Below are positions 19,489-27,511 of a DNA stretch of 37,933 nt, one piece after another. The translations under genes and the position numbers were made by a program. The stretch comes from a virus. The notes beneath the pieces are model-generated. The model made no database searches. It had not been told where the DNA came from and saw only the letters and a program-made list of their open reading frames with translations. Where the stretch lies: IMG/VR virus record IMGVR_UViG_3300048927_000746, positions 1-37,933 of that record, one strand, 5' to 3'. Numbering within the stretch: position 1 is the first letter of the stretch; every line of letters starts with the position of its first letter.

Positions 19489-20925
19489 TCAGTAGGCGAT
19501 GCAGTACAGCATCCGGATGCCGGCCGGCAGATTGCGGGTCGAGCCGGTGCTTCCAACGGTGATGGTGTGCGCGTGGTCACCTACGGCCCCCACGGAGATT
19601 GTGTGGCTGTGACTGCCAGCGCCGTTCATGCCGATGTTATGTGCGTGGTTGCCGGCGCCGTCCGTGCTGAAGCTGTGTGCGTGGCCACCCGCACCTGCCG
19701 TGCCGCCATCGCTCGGTAATGCGTCGTTGTCACGCTCCCGGTACACGCCATAGCCATTTATGGCGGGGGACGATGGAACCACGCCCCCATGGGCGTGATC
19801 GCCCTGCCACGACGTGCCGCCGGTGTGTGCGTGGTTACCCTGGCCATCGGTCCACGCGCTGTGGGCGTGGTCGCCCACGGCGCCGGCGCTGGCAGAGTGG
19901 GCATGGCCTCCGCCGGCCGAAGCGCTGGCGCTGTGGGTATGCGAGATCACGGCACCGGCGCTGGTCTGTCCGACTTTCGCCGGATCACCTGTGTGGATGA
20001 TGCCGCTGTCTTCATCAACCTTGGGCAGCTTGAACGTGGTGCCCTCGGCGTTTCCGCCGTAGGTAGTACCGATGGCAGCGAAGAGACGCTGGTATTCGGT
20101 GCGCAGCAGCTCGCGGCCATCGCAGAGCAGGGTTCCCTTGGGCGCGGCGATGCCAGCGAAGGTAATCACCTGGCCGGCGATGTAAGCAGTGGCGGGTACT
20201 CCGGTGAGATTCTCCCACGACAGGTAGTGCGAGCCGTGCTTGCCGTCCAACAGGTCGGCGTCCAGCCCGTTGCCATCGCCCTCGTCTTTCAGCGCTGCGC
20301 CTTTCAAGCCCAGCAGCTGGCGGATGGCCTGCTCGCTAGCGGCGGCGATCAGCTTCTTGGCGAGCGCGGTGGGTGCCCCAACACCGAAACGGGCGTCGAG
20401 CAAGGCGCGCAGCCCCTTTGAATGCACGGCGCGGGAGGTATCGACCCCCTCGGCCGTTTCGGCCGGCGTTGCCAGTTCCAGCACGCCGGGCTTTTCCTCG
20501 GTGCCGACATTGAGGTCGAAGTTTGCGTCGCCGAAAGCGATGTTGACGGCACCGATGTCGGCGAACTGCAGGTCTGAGGCAAGCACGAGCGCGGCCTGCG
20601 TGGATTTTTCTGCGAGCACCGACTGCTGCCCGTACACCGCCAGCAGCGTGCCGCTCGCGAGGTAGAGGCCGATGCCCCGAACGGTGTAGCCGGCGTCCGT
20701 CGCGTCGCGCGCAGTGACGTGGATCGTGTCGGCGCTGGTTGCGCCGCCCTTGATCGTGGTAAGGCGGGTGTGTTCGCCTGGCAGCGCTTGGAGTTCTGCG
20801 TGCGCTTCGAACACCTGGTCGGTCAGTCCCACCGACTGCGCGATAACGGGCGCAGTGCCGTTCTTTTCGGCGTTCACGATGGCCTCGCGGCCTCGACGGG
20901 TGACGATGAATCTCAAGCCGGTCAT
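19489..20925 (-). CDS. H: Tail fibre protein GpH with collar domain and HxH repeats
   Basis: 478 residues. The N-terminal baseplate-attachment region (MTGLRFIVTRRGREAIVNAEKNGTAPVIAQSVGLTD.., residues 1-180) is typical of P2 gpH. A tail-collar domain follows around 265-330 (AGQVITFAGIAAPKGTLLCDGRELLRTEYQRLFAAIGTTYGGNAEGTTFKLPKV). The rest carries nine HxH motifs (SHTHS, GHAHS, DHAHS, NHAHT, DHAHG and so on). Such repeats in T4 gp12 and lambda side-fibre tips bind metal ions down the axis of a trimer. The ending NLPAGIRMLYCIAY is typical of collar proteins. The start at 20925 overlaps the I stop. Confidence 0.93.
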   Translation of the reverse strand: MTGLRFIVTRRGREAIVNAEKNGTAPVIAQSVGLTDQVFEAHAELQALPGEHTRLTTIKGGATSADTIHVTARDATDAGYTVRGIGLYLASGTLLAVYGQQSVLAEKSTQAALVLASDLQFADIGAVNIAFGDANFDLNVGTEEKPGVLELATPAETAEGVDTSRAVHSKGLRALLDARFGVGAPTALAKKLIAAASEQAIRQLLGLKGAALKDEGDGNGLDADLLDGKHGSHYLSWENLTGVPATAYIAGQVITFAGIAAPKGTLLCDGRELLRTEYQRLFAAIGTTYGGNAEGTTFKLPKVDEDSGIIHTGDPAKVGQTSAGAVISHTHSASASAGGGHAHSASAGAVGDHAHSAWTDGQGNHAHTGGTSWQGDHAHGGVVPSSPAINGYGVYRERDNDALPSDGGTAGAGGHAHSFSTDGAGNHAHNIGMNGAGSHSHTISVGAVGDHAHTITVGSTGSTRNLPAGIRMLYCIAY

Positions 20926-22331
20926 GGGGTAGGGGCTTCCGTAGCTTGGAGGCGGACAAGCAGGGCCAGATGCGTACCGGCGACGACGCCAATCCGCCCG
21001 GCCACGCTGACGCCCTGTGTGAATGTGAAGTGGCTGCGCACCGGCTTGGTCAGGTTGACCTCGGCGATTACGTCGTCCACGTACTGCGCTGTCGCGGTTT
21101 CTCCGCTCTGGCCGGAAAGCGTGAGCGTCAGGGCAAACGTGTGTGGCTGACCGCGTGGGGATGTCTGCCACCATTCGGTGATCTCGACCGATCCCCCGAA
21201 GCTACCCACGACGTCTGCGATGCTGCGGGCGGTGCCTTTGCGCCGCTGCACAAGCAGCGAACCAGCTACACGGGCGCGTTTGACCGGGAGCGGCCAGCTA
21301 CTGCGCCACGTATCTACCGACATCGCCCAAGCCAACCACGGCAACAGATTTTCCGGGCACGTCCAGGGGTTCCACAGCAGATCCACAACCGTATCCACCT
21401 GAGCCACGCAGGCGGTCACAGCCTCGGCAACGCGCTCAAGGCCAGTGGCATTTGGGGGAAGCAGGCTTTCTGGAAGGTCAAAGTTGACCGTGCCATCCCA
21501 CGTGATGGTCGCGCCGAGCGGTGGTGGCTCGGTGACCGTTACGCGGTTGCGCTCATCGATCACATAGTCGGGCGCGGCGGGTTCGCCGTTGCGCGTGGGA
21601 ATGTATGCCGTGGCGACGCTGCCCAACTCGACCTGGGGCGCTGAGATGCGCAAGGTCAGATCGACAGCGGTACGGGGAAGGATTGTCATCTCGATGTAGC
21701 AGGAAACGGCCGCTGTTCGCGGATCGGTCACCTTCCGAGTCGCGACCAGGCGAGTCAGCGGTGCCCCGGGACGCACCGCCACGCCGCTGCTCTGTAGCCG
21801 CTGACCTGTGGCATCCACCTCCGCGATCACAAGCCGGCGGACAGGGTCCTCAAAGCCGCTCGCCGAGTCGCCCGCGATGATCTGCACGCCGGCGCTCAAG
21901 GTCCAGACGTGACCGACGTTGGTGGGCATTGGTTGCGAGTTGAACACCACATCGGCGCTCTTGAGCAGGGCCGTGTTGTTCTTGTTGTAGATGCGCAGAT
22001 CGAGGTACGGGGTGCCGTCATCAAGGTGACCGACGCCGACGACCTCGCGGTACAGACCGGTGACTCTCGGAATGTTCCAGCCGGGCGGCAGATCCCCGTC
22101 AGCGTTTACGATGCCGGGCTTCGCCATCAGGACATCGGAGCAATAGAGAAGATTGCTCCGGTATTGCCGCGACAGCGGCACCCGGCCACGCCAATCGGTG
22201 CGATATACAGCATCGACCTCAGTGGTCAACCGCGTCGGCTTGCCCAGGATAGACGGCAGGAAGTCGGTTCGGTTGCCGTCCCCTTTTCCCATCAATTCAC
22301 CGATCAGGCGCCTGCTGAATCGCTTACTCAT
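20922..22331 (-). CDS. I: Tail protein GpI with a large N-terminal extension
   Basis: 469 residues, more than twice the usual GpI length. Residues from about 283 on are a normal GpI (LPESLLPPNATGLERVAEAVTACVAQVDTVVDLLWNPWTCPENLLPWLAWAMSVDTWRSSWPLPVKRARVAGSLLVQRRKGTARSIADVV). The first ~280 residues are a separate domain ending in ISAPQVELGSVATAYIPTRNGEPAAPDYV, a pattern seen at the end of jelly-roll, carbohydrate-binding-like modules of phage and prophage proteins. The extension may add a receptor- or sugar-binding module to the baseplate rim. No frameshift is needed; the frame is continuous. Confidence 0.88.
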   Translation of the reverse strand: MSKRFSRRLIGELMGKGDGNRTDFLPSILGKPTRLTTEVDAVYRTDWRGRVPLSRQYRSNLLYCSDVLMAKPGIVNADGDLPPGWNIPRVTGLYREVVGVGHLDDGTPYLDLRIYNKNNTALLKSADVVFNSQPMPTNVGHVWTLSAGVQIIAGDSASGFEDPVRRLVIAEVDATGQRLQSSGVAVRPGAPLTRLVATRKVTDPRTAAVSCYIEMTILPRTAVDLTLRISAPQVELGSVATAYIPTRNGEPAAPDYVIDERNRVTVTEPPPLGATITWDGTVNFDLPESLLPPNATGLERVAEAVTACVAQVDTVVDLLWNPWTCPENLLPWLAWAMSVDTWRSSWPLPVKRARVAGSLLVQRRKGTARSIADVVGSFGGSVEITEWWQTSPRGQPHTFALTLTLSGQSGETATAQYVDDVIAEVNLTKPVRSHFTFTQGVSVAGRIGVVAGTHLALLVRLQATEAPTP

Positions 22332-23214
22332 GGGTTCCCTCGTGAACGACGGCGATGGCGGTGCAATAGGCCGCTTGATGGCTTGCCATCACCAGGTCGG
22401 CAGGCGGCTCGGTCAGGTCGACGCGCTGAACGCCGTCCACATGCAAGGCTGCAAACAGTCCGGAGCGCGGCACGTCGCGGCCGAGCCTGCGCGACTCATC
22501 GACATACGCGCGCAGCCGGCGGTTAGCCTCGGCCAACACGACGGCTGCATCGGGGCCGGCGAACGTGAAGACCTTTGCGCTCACGGTGTAGTGGATGATC
22601 TCTGCCGGACGAACCGTCACCAGGTCGGTGAGCGGGCGCACGTTGCCGTCCATCAGGGCATCGGTCACGCGCTTCTGTACCGCTGCCGATGGAACTCCCT
22701 CGCCGCTGCGCGACAGCACCGTGACCACGACCTCGCCGGGGCTTGGGCTGGTGGCGCTTGCATCCAGCACGTCGGACGAAGCAGAGAGCGCGTGGAACAG
22801 GTAGGCACCCTCCGGACCGGCGACGCTGTAGCCCTCGGGCGCCAGCTGGACACGGCGGCGGAAGTCGGTGTCGCGCTCCATGACGGCCGGGAGGTTCTTG
22901 TCAGGGTCGGCCGCAACAAGGGTTTGCCGCTCGACGCCGAAGAACGCGGCCAGGTTGTCCAGGTCCGCGCCGCGCGCATAGGCCAGCATTGAGCCAGTGG
23001 CGCGAACGTTGAACGATTCGCGCAGGTGCACTTCGCGATAGGCACAGACCTGCAACAGGACGCTCATCGGGTCCGATTCGAGCAGGTCTTCGTAGTCCGG
23101 CGCCAGCAGGTAAAGGATGGCTTTCAGGTCGGCGTAGGACTGCTCAAAGCTGACCTGTTCGGTCAGGTCCGGGACGGGCAGCTTGGACAGCTCGACGGCG
23201 GTAAAGGTGGACAT
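22324..23214 (-). CDS. J: Baseplate protein GpJ
   Basis: 296 residues: MSTFTAVELSKLPVPDLTEQVSFEQSYADLKAILYLLAPDYEDLLESDPMSVLLQVCAYREVHLRESFNVRATGSMLAYARGADLDNLAAFFGVERQ. This is the gpJ (Mu gp47-like) baseplate edge protein. The ATG at 23214 matches the family start; a GTG 15 bases upstream is possible. It is the first gene after the candidate Ogr site at 23281-23300. The stop overlaps the I start. Confidence 0.94.
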   Translation of the reverse strand: MSTFTAVELSKLPVPDLTEQVSFEQSYADLKAILYLLAPDYEDLLESDPMSVLLQVCAYREVHLRESFNVRATGSMLAYARGADLDNLAAFFGVERQTLVAADPDKNLPAVMERDTDFRRRVQLAPEGYSVAGPEGAYLFHALSASSDVLDASATSPSPGEVVVTVLSRSGEGVPSAAVQKRVTDALMDGNVRPLTDLVTVRPAEIIHYTVSAKVFTFAGPDAAVVLAEANRRLRAYVDESRRLGRDVPRSGLFAALHVDGVQRVDLTEPPADLVMASHQAAYCTAIAVVHEGTHE

Positions 23215-23280
23215 GGCGACACCGGGCACAGGGGCGTATCAAGGGTGTCACCGCCACCCGTTCGCCTCTATTCGCAGCGT

Positions 23281-23300
23281 GTGTAACGGCTGCGCCTACG
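23281..23300 (-). promoter_or_regulatory. Candidate Ogr-dependent late promoter element before J
   Basis: GTGTAAC-N8-CTACG. The same motif with the same spacing lies before O (29518-29537). TGT-N12-TAC approximates the P2 Ogr box TGT-N12-ACA. TGATAC at 23241-23236 on the minus strand is a possible -10, giving a start about 60 bases from the site centre. It overlaps the end of S. Confidence 0.5.
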
Positions 23301-23763
23301 GCTTCCCGGCGGTCAGGTGGTCCATGATCGCGTCGCGCACCAGGGCGAGGCTGGCTTCAGAGAAGCCGAGCAGACGGCGTTGCTCGTAGCGCACGCGCGG
23401 ACCGCCGCGGCTGACACTGTCCGACCGGCCCTCTTGGTGGACGGTTGCGATGCGGGAGACTCGCCCGACGAACCCCACCGATACCTGTTGCGCGTCGGCG
23501 CGCACCCGCAGGTGCTTGGCCTGACGCAGCTTCGCAAACATGGCCGCGCGCTTGATTCGCCCGGCCTTCTGGCGGGCCGGGGCCGGCTTGCGGCGGGGCG
23601 CGTAGGCGCTGCCGTCTGGATTGCGCTGTGCGGCGATACGGCGCTGTTCCGCGCGGCGCAGCTGCATACCCACGCGCCGGGCCAGCCGCACGCGCTGGGC
23701 GGGCTGCAGGCGCGTCAGCAGGGGTTCTACCCACTGCTCCAATGCGCGCAGATCATCAGACAA
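23296..23763 (-). CDS. S: Tail completion protein GpS
   Basis: 155 residues of the phage virion morphogenesis family: MSDDLRALEQWVEPLLTRLQPAQRVRLARRVGMQLRRAEQRRIAAQRNPDGSAYAPRRKP, later VGFVGRVSRIATVHQEGRSD and VRYEQRRLLGFSEASLALVRDAIMDHL. The NPDGSAYAPR and YE.R.LLGFS elements are diagnostic. It works with R at the head-tail junction and overlaps R by a few bases. Confidence 0.93.
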   Translation of the reverse strand: MSDDLRALEQWVEPLLTRLQPAQRVRLARRVGMQLRRAEQRRIAAQRNPDGSAYAPRRKPAPARQKAGRIKRAAMFAKLRQAKHLRVRADAQQVSVGFVGRVSRIATVHQEGRSDSVSRGGPRVRYEQRRLLGFSEASLALVRDAIMDHLTAGKP

Positions 23764-24247
23764 GGGGAATGTCCGGAAGGGTGGCGACCAGGCCGCCGGC
23801 AGCGTCGATCACCGCCCCGCCGGCCAGCGACGGGGCATGGTAGTCCTCGGTGGGGGGCTCGCCCACGTGGGTCAGCAGGAAGGTGCCATCGGCCTGCGCC
23901 GCCACCACCACGCGCTCGCTCAGTGGCAGCTTGACCGCCACGTCGACCAGGTCGTTTGCCAGCACGTCGACATCGAAGGCGATGTCGTCGCGGCGGGCGG
24001 GGTTGGCGAGCAGCTCGGGCTGGTGCCGGGTCACCCACTGCAGGAGCGGCAGCATCACCGAGTCGGGACTGCCGGCGTAGTCGGTCAGGATCAGAGAAAG
24101 CGTGTAGACGTACTGGAACGACAAGCCCGGCTCGTAGCTGCTCTGGACCTTGCCCTCTTCCACGAATACCAGCAGACGGTCGGGGCTGTCCCGCAGTCCG
24201 GGAACCGAAGCCAGCAGGTGGTCACGCAGCGATCCGGGCTTAATCAT
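23756..24247 (-). CDS. R: Tail completion protein GpR
   Basis: 163 residues: MIKPGSLRDHLLASVPGLRDSPDRLLVFVEEGKVQSSYEPGLSFQYVYTLSLILTDYAGSPDSVMLPLLQWVTRHQPELLANPARRDDIAFDVDVLANDLVDVAVKLPLSERVVV. This matches P2 gpR, needed to finish the tail end that joins the head. Its start overlaps the spanin gene, and its stop overlaps S. Confidence 0.93.
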   Translation of the reverse strand: MIKPGSLRDHLLASVPGLRDSPDRLLVFVEEGKVQSSYEPGLSFQYVYTLSLILTDYAGSPDSVMLPLLQWVTRHQPELLANPARRDDIAFDVDVLANDLVDVAVKLPLSERVVVAAQADGTFLLTHVGEPPTEDYHAPSLAGGAVIDAAGGLVATLPDIPLV

Positions 24248-24746
24248 GCGCTTGTGCCTGCCGCAGACGCACAGCGACCTGCAGGGCGATCAGCTGCTCG
24301 CGGATGGCGTGGCAGCTGGTGTAGTTGTCGGCGACGGTGCTGGCGACGGTAGAGAGCGCAACGCCGGCGGCGGGCGCATCAGGATCTCCGGCAGGTTCGG
24401 CCAGGGGGCGGTTTTCTGCGGCTGCGTCGTGCAGGCGGACAAACCCAACAGGCACAGGGCAAGCGCGATCAGCTTGGGGCGTGACATAGACGGGAACCTC
24501 TTTGACGATGGTGGCGCCGGCCTCGCGCACGTACTGCACGCGGTCGACGTAGCGGGTGATGACCTTGGCGTCGCCGCTGACCGCGTCCCGCTGCTCGATA
24601 GCCGCGTCGCGCTGGGCCTCGGCGTCGTCGCGCTGGCGGGCAACGCCTTCGATGCGCCGTTGCTGGACCAGGGCGACGATGATGCCCAGCAGCAGCACGA
24701 CCACCAGCAACGCAGCCAGGATCGCCGCCAGGCGCCGGGAGATCAC
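24240..24746 (-). CDS. Rz: i-spanin (Rz-like, LysB)
   Basis: 168 residues. One membrane helix at about 5-27 (RLAAILAALLVVVLLLGIIVALV), then a periplasmic coiled coil (RRIEGVARQRDDAEAQRDAAIEQRDAV). This is the inner-membrane half of the spanin complex that fuses inner and outer membranes in the last step of lysis. A complete Rz1-type lipoprotein gene is nested within it in another frame. It overlaps the endolysin gene by ATGA. Confidence 0.88.
   Translation of the reverse strand: MISRRLAAILAALLVVVLLLGIIVALVQQRRIEGVARQRDDAEAQRDAAIEQRDAVSGDAKVITRYVDRVQYVREAGATIVKEVPVYVTPQADRACPVPVGFVRLHDAAAENRPLAEPAGDPDAPAAGVALSTVASTVADNYTSCHAIREQLIALQVAVRLRQAQAHD
24290..24487 (-). CDS. Rz1: o-spanin lipoprotein (Rz1-like, LysC), nested in Rz
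   Basis: 65 residues: MSRPKLIALALCLLGLSACTTQPQ is a lipoprotein signal with lipobox LSAC, cleaved before Cys19. The mature part is proline-rich (PWPNLPEILMRPPPALRSLPSPAPSPTT), as in Rz1 proteins. The gene lies wholly inside Rz in a different frame, the most compact known arrangement. The frame is open further upstream, but the ATG at 24487 directly precedes the signal peptide. Confidence 0.88.
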   Translation of the reverse strand: MSRPKLIALALCLLGLSACTTQPQKTAPWPNLPEILMRPPPALRSLPSPAPSPTTTPAATPSASS

Positions 24747-25381
24747 GCAGCCCCCAGGACTTGCAAGGCGCGGTTGGTGCGGCTGATGCGGTCGACCATG
24801 CCCTCGGGCGTAGCCTTGGCCGTGGCCGAGCCAAGGTTGATGCGGCGACTGACCGCCAGAACGTCGCCGGTATCGGCCAGGGTGTTCAGGCCCGCGTCCT
24901 TCCAGTAGGCGGCAGCGGCAGCGGCGCCGATGTCCACGTCAAGCAGTAGCTGCGGGGCCTGTTCCAGCGGCTGGCCGATCAGCCGGCCGACGTGCGCGTA
25001 GTTGCCGCGACCGGTGATCTGCACGGGGCAGCGGCCACGGTAGCGGTAGCCGTCACCGCTGGCCTCGTTCCCGTTGCCGTTGCGATTGGCATAGACGCGG
25101 TTGCCCAGCCCTTCCGGGTTGGCGACGAACGCGGACACCTCGCTCGGCGCGATGCGTTTGCCGAACACTTCCGGCAGGCGCTTGCTGCTGTAGCTCAGGT
25201 TCTCTTCGATTCGCGACAGGCTCAGGCTTTCATGGCCGACCTGGGCGAGAAAGTGTGTGGCGCGGCGCTTGGTGGTGATGCTGAAACGCAGCATGGCCGC
25301 ATTCAGCGCGGGCGCCCATCGCTGCGCTCGCGGCAGCGGGCATTGCATGATCTGGCTCAACTGTTCGGCGGTGACCATCAT
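24743..25381 (-). CDS. Endolysin, glycoside hydrolase family 19
   Basis: 212 residues. Chitinase-class lytic enzyme that cuts peptidoglycan glycan strands: FLAQVGHESLSLSRIEENLSYSSKRL carries the catalytic glutamates E51 and E60, and GDGYRYRGRCPVQITGRGNYAHVG is the conserved substrate-groove loop. No signal peptide is present, so release depends on the holin. The first ATG overlaps the holin-like stop (ATGA). Confidence 0.94.
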   Translation of the reverse strand: MMVTAEQLSQIMQCPLPRAQRWAPALNAAMLRFSITTKRRATHFLAQVGHESLSLSRIEENLSYSSKRLPEVFGKRIAPSEVSAFVANPEGLGNRVYANRNGNGNEASGDGYRYRGRCPVQITGRGNYAHVGRLIGQPLEQAPQLLLDVDIGAAAAAAYWKDAGLNTLADTGDVLAVSRRINLGSATAKATPEGMVDRISRTNRALQVLGAA

Positions 25382-25653
25382 TCAACCCTCAGAATCTGCG
25401 CCACGTTGCCTCGGGCGCGGTAGGTCACCAACAGTAGGACAACAAGCAGGCCCAGCTGCCACACGCTGACCTGTGCCGACGCACCTAACAGCGCGACGTG
25501 AATGGCGAGGCCACCGCTGCAGGCGATCAGCAGCCAGGCGCAGCACGAAACGCCGAGACGGTGACAGGCATCCGGTCCCGGCCGGTAGGTAATCAGCCGC
25601 AGGCAGATAGCCAGGCTGCTGACTAGGGTGGCGACGACAAGCAAGCTATGCAC
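25378..25653 (-). CDS. Holin-like membrane protein (phage holin 3 type)
   Basis: 91 residues with three hydrophobic helices: LLVVATLVSSLAICLRLITY, LGVSCCAWLLIACSGGLAIHVALLG and VWQLGLLVVLLLVTYRA. GTG at 25653 is preferred because GGAGG lies eight bases upstream; the longer frame starts at a GTG inside that region. Located just before the endolysin, as expected for a holin or antiholin. Confidence 0.75.
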   Translation of the reverse strand: MHSLLVVATLVSSLAICLRLITYRPGPDACHRLGVSCCAWLLIACSGGLAIHVALLGASAQVSVWQLGLLVVLLLVTYRARGNVAQILRVE

Positions 25654-26005
25654 TGGGCGGTCCTCCACGACGGAAACGGGACAGGTCAGGGGGGGTGCGG
25701 CTACGCTCGATCAAGCCAAGCGTCACGGTGATGGCGCAGGCCGCTGCCGCGAAGGCAGCCACGCCTGCGGACTGGATCGGCACCCAGCGCAGCACGTCGG
25801 GTGCGGCGTAGTAGCCGGCCACCACGCTGATGCCCAGGTAGACCAGCCGCTTCCAGATCGGCAGGTTCTTGGCCGAGACGACAAACAGCGTGCCGCCGGC
25901 AAATGCGCCGACCAGGGCGTCGCCGTCGATGCCGGGCAGCAGCGAGGCCAGCCCCACGCCAGTGGCGAGCATTGCGGTGCCGGTGAGGGAGGTGGGTTCG
26001 GTCAT
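25646..26005 (-). CDS. Holin-like membrane protein
   Basis: 119 residues with several hydrophobic segments: TAMLATGVGLASLLPG, ALVGAFAGGTLFVVSA, LVYLGISVVAGYYAA and VAAFAAAACAITVTLGLI. This pattern fits the putative phage holin family found after X in P2-like phages. It overlaps the next gene by a few bases; one may be the holin and the other an antiholin. The ribosome binding site is weak. Confidence 0.75.
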   Translation of the reverse strand: MTEPTSLTGTAMLATGVGLASLLPGIDGDALVGAFAGGTLFVVSAKNLPIWKRLVYLGISVVAGYYAAPDVLRWVPIQSAGVAAFAAAACAITVTLGLIERSRTPPDLSRFRRGGPPSA

Positions 26006-26009
26006 CAGG

Positions 26010-26225
26010 TCAGTCCCAGAGCTGGATCAGCGGTCGCTCGGTGGCGATCGAATGGGAGGAGGGGAGGGCCGGCAGTGTCACCACCGTCCCCATCGGAAGA
26101 ATTGGCCCGTGCAACGACAGGCCGGGGTTGAGCGCGAACACCTGCTCCGTCATGCCGGCCGTGGTGCCCAGGTGACGCCAGCACAGCATGTCGATGGTGT
26201 CCCCTTGCTGGGCGTGGACGCGCAT
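26010..26225 (-). CDS. X: Tail protein GpX (LysM-type)
   Basis: 71 residues: MRVHAQQGDTIDMLCWRHLGTTAGMTEQVFALNPGLSLHGPILPMGTVVTLPAL. P2 gpX has a LysM-like fold (Q.GDT.D.L.W...G..... V...NPGL...G..LP.G). It is a minor tail protein between L and the lysis genes, as in P2. The start overlaps the L stop (TGATG). Confidence 0.93.
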   Translation of the reverse strand: MRVHAQQGDTIDMLCWRHLGTTAGMTEQVFALNPGLSLHGPILPMGTVVTLPALPSSHSIATERPLIQLWD

Positions 26226-26692
26226 CAGATCAGCGCCACGGTGACGCGACGACGCCCGAGAAAATCACTGATCGCATAGCGCTGGTCCCGGCGCAGGTCA
26301 TCAATGGTTGGGGTGAGGTCTTCGGCGCGCTGATTGCCCTGCGCCGTGGCGTCATAGGAGCGGTAGCGCTCGGACAACTCGACGGCGGCCGCGCACTGCA
26401 CCGCCCGCAGGAACAGCTGCAGGTGACGCGTGGAGCCGTCTACCTCATCGGAGGGAACATCGGCCAAGGCGGCGTATCCCTTCGCCTGCTGCTCCACACG
26501 CCACTGGGCAAGCTCATCACCAACGGTGAGCATGGCTGCCACCACGGCCACGCGCAGGCGGGCCGTGGTGACACTGCCGTCAAGACGCATGGCCTCGCGC
26601 AACGGACGCAGCTTGACCGCCGGCCAGAAGCTGCCAGCGATCACGTCGGCCTCGGGAGCAACTGCAGGTGCGTTGGCGGTGAATCCGCTCAT
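26225..26692 (-). CDS. L: Head completion protein GpL
   Basis: 155 residues: ADVIAGSFWPAVKLRPLREAMRLDGSVTTARLRVAVVAAMLTVGDELAQWRVEQQAKGYAALADV, ending LRRDQRYAISDFLGRRRVTVALI. This is the P2 gpL pattern, the adaptor that prepares the filled head for tail joining. GAGG lies five bases before the ATG. About 100 bases without a gene separate it from M. Confidence 0.93.
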   Translation of the reverse strand: MSGFTANAPAVAPEADVIAGSFWPAVKLRPLREAMRLDGSVTTARLRVAVVAAMLTVGDELAQWRVEQQAKGYAALADVPSDEVDGSTRHLQLFLRAVQCAAAVELSERYRSYDATAQGNQRAEDLTPTIDDLRRDQRYAISDFLGRRRVTVALI

Positions 26693-26791
26693 GGTGGCCT
26701 CAAGTAAAGAAAGCCGGTGGTCGGGGCGTCACACCACGGGATGGATACCTGGTGATCGGCCCCGAGCCGGCTGGGTCGCGGGGACGCTCTG

Positions 26792-27508
26792 TCAGCCGTT
26801 GCTATCGCCGTTGGCGGCAGCGGTGGCTTGTTTCTTCTGGACACGCAGGGCGCGTTCCAGATCCTTCTTCCCGCCGCAGCTGCCGTGCAGCTGCAGAGCG
26901 GCGTGCAGATGGCCGATGGCGCGATCTACCGCGTCGGTTGGCACCTGCTCGGGGTCGCCTTCCCCCAGGATGTTGCGGGCCTGCGCCAGATGCAGCTTGG
27001 CCCTGACTTCGTCCGGCATGTCCTGGCCGGTGGTCAGCAGCTGCGCCCGTTCCAGGATGGCGCCGTCGAAAGTGCCGCCGACCTTCTGCAGGTTCAGCGC
27101 GCCCTCGGCGATTTCCTCGGCGACCAGGCACCCGGTGGTGCGCTGGAAGCGGTCGGGCATCTTCATCCCATGGGCCAGCACGTACTCGGCCAGCTGCAGG
27201 CCCTCGTTGTAGCGGCCTGCGTCCATGTTCCAGATCATCAGGGTGGTGATGACCTCATCGGTCGCGCCCCTCCCCACGGCCAGTACGCCTTCGACGTAGG
27301 GATCATAGGCGGGCAGCAGCTGGGCTTTCAGCTGTGCCTTGCCTTCATTGGACTGGATCTGCTTCAACCGCAGCCGGTCCTGATGCAGCTGCATCATCGC
27401 CAGTTCGAACTGGCCGGAGCCATCCATGGGCTGGTCGGCTTCGCGGGCGGAGGCCTCCTGCGCGGCGAGGACGCGGCGCAGGTGACGCTTGGCAGGGCTG
27501 TCGGCCAT
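26792..27508 (-). CDS. M: Terminase small (endonuclease) subunit GpM
   Basis: 238 residues. MADSPAKRHLRRVLAAQEASAREADQPMDGSGQFELAMMQLHQDRLRLKQIQSNEGKAQLKAQLLPAYDPYVEGVLAVGRGATDEVITTLMIWNMDAGRYNEGLQLAEYVLAHGMKMPDRFQRTTGCLVAEEIAE is the P2 gpM signature. With P it recognises and cuts cos ends. GGAGGG lies eight bases before the ATG. Confidence 0.95.
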   Translation of the reverse strand: MADSPAKRHLRRVLAAQEASAREADQPMDGSGQFELAMMQLHQDRLRLKQIQSNEGKAQLKAQLLPAYDPYVEGVLAVGRGATDEVITTLMIWNMDAGRYNEGLQLAEYVLAHGMKMPDRFQRTTGCLVAEEIAEGALNLQKVGGTFDGAILERAQLLTTGQDMPDEVRAKLHLAQARNILGEGDPEQVPTDAVDRAIGHLHAALQLHGSCGGKKDLERALRVQKKQATAAANGDSNG

Positions 27509-27511
27509 GGC

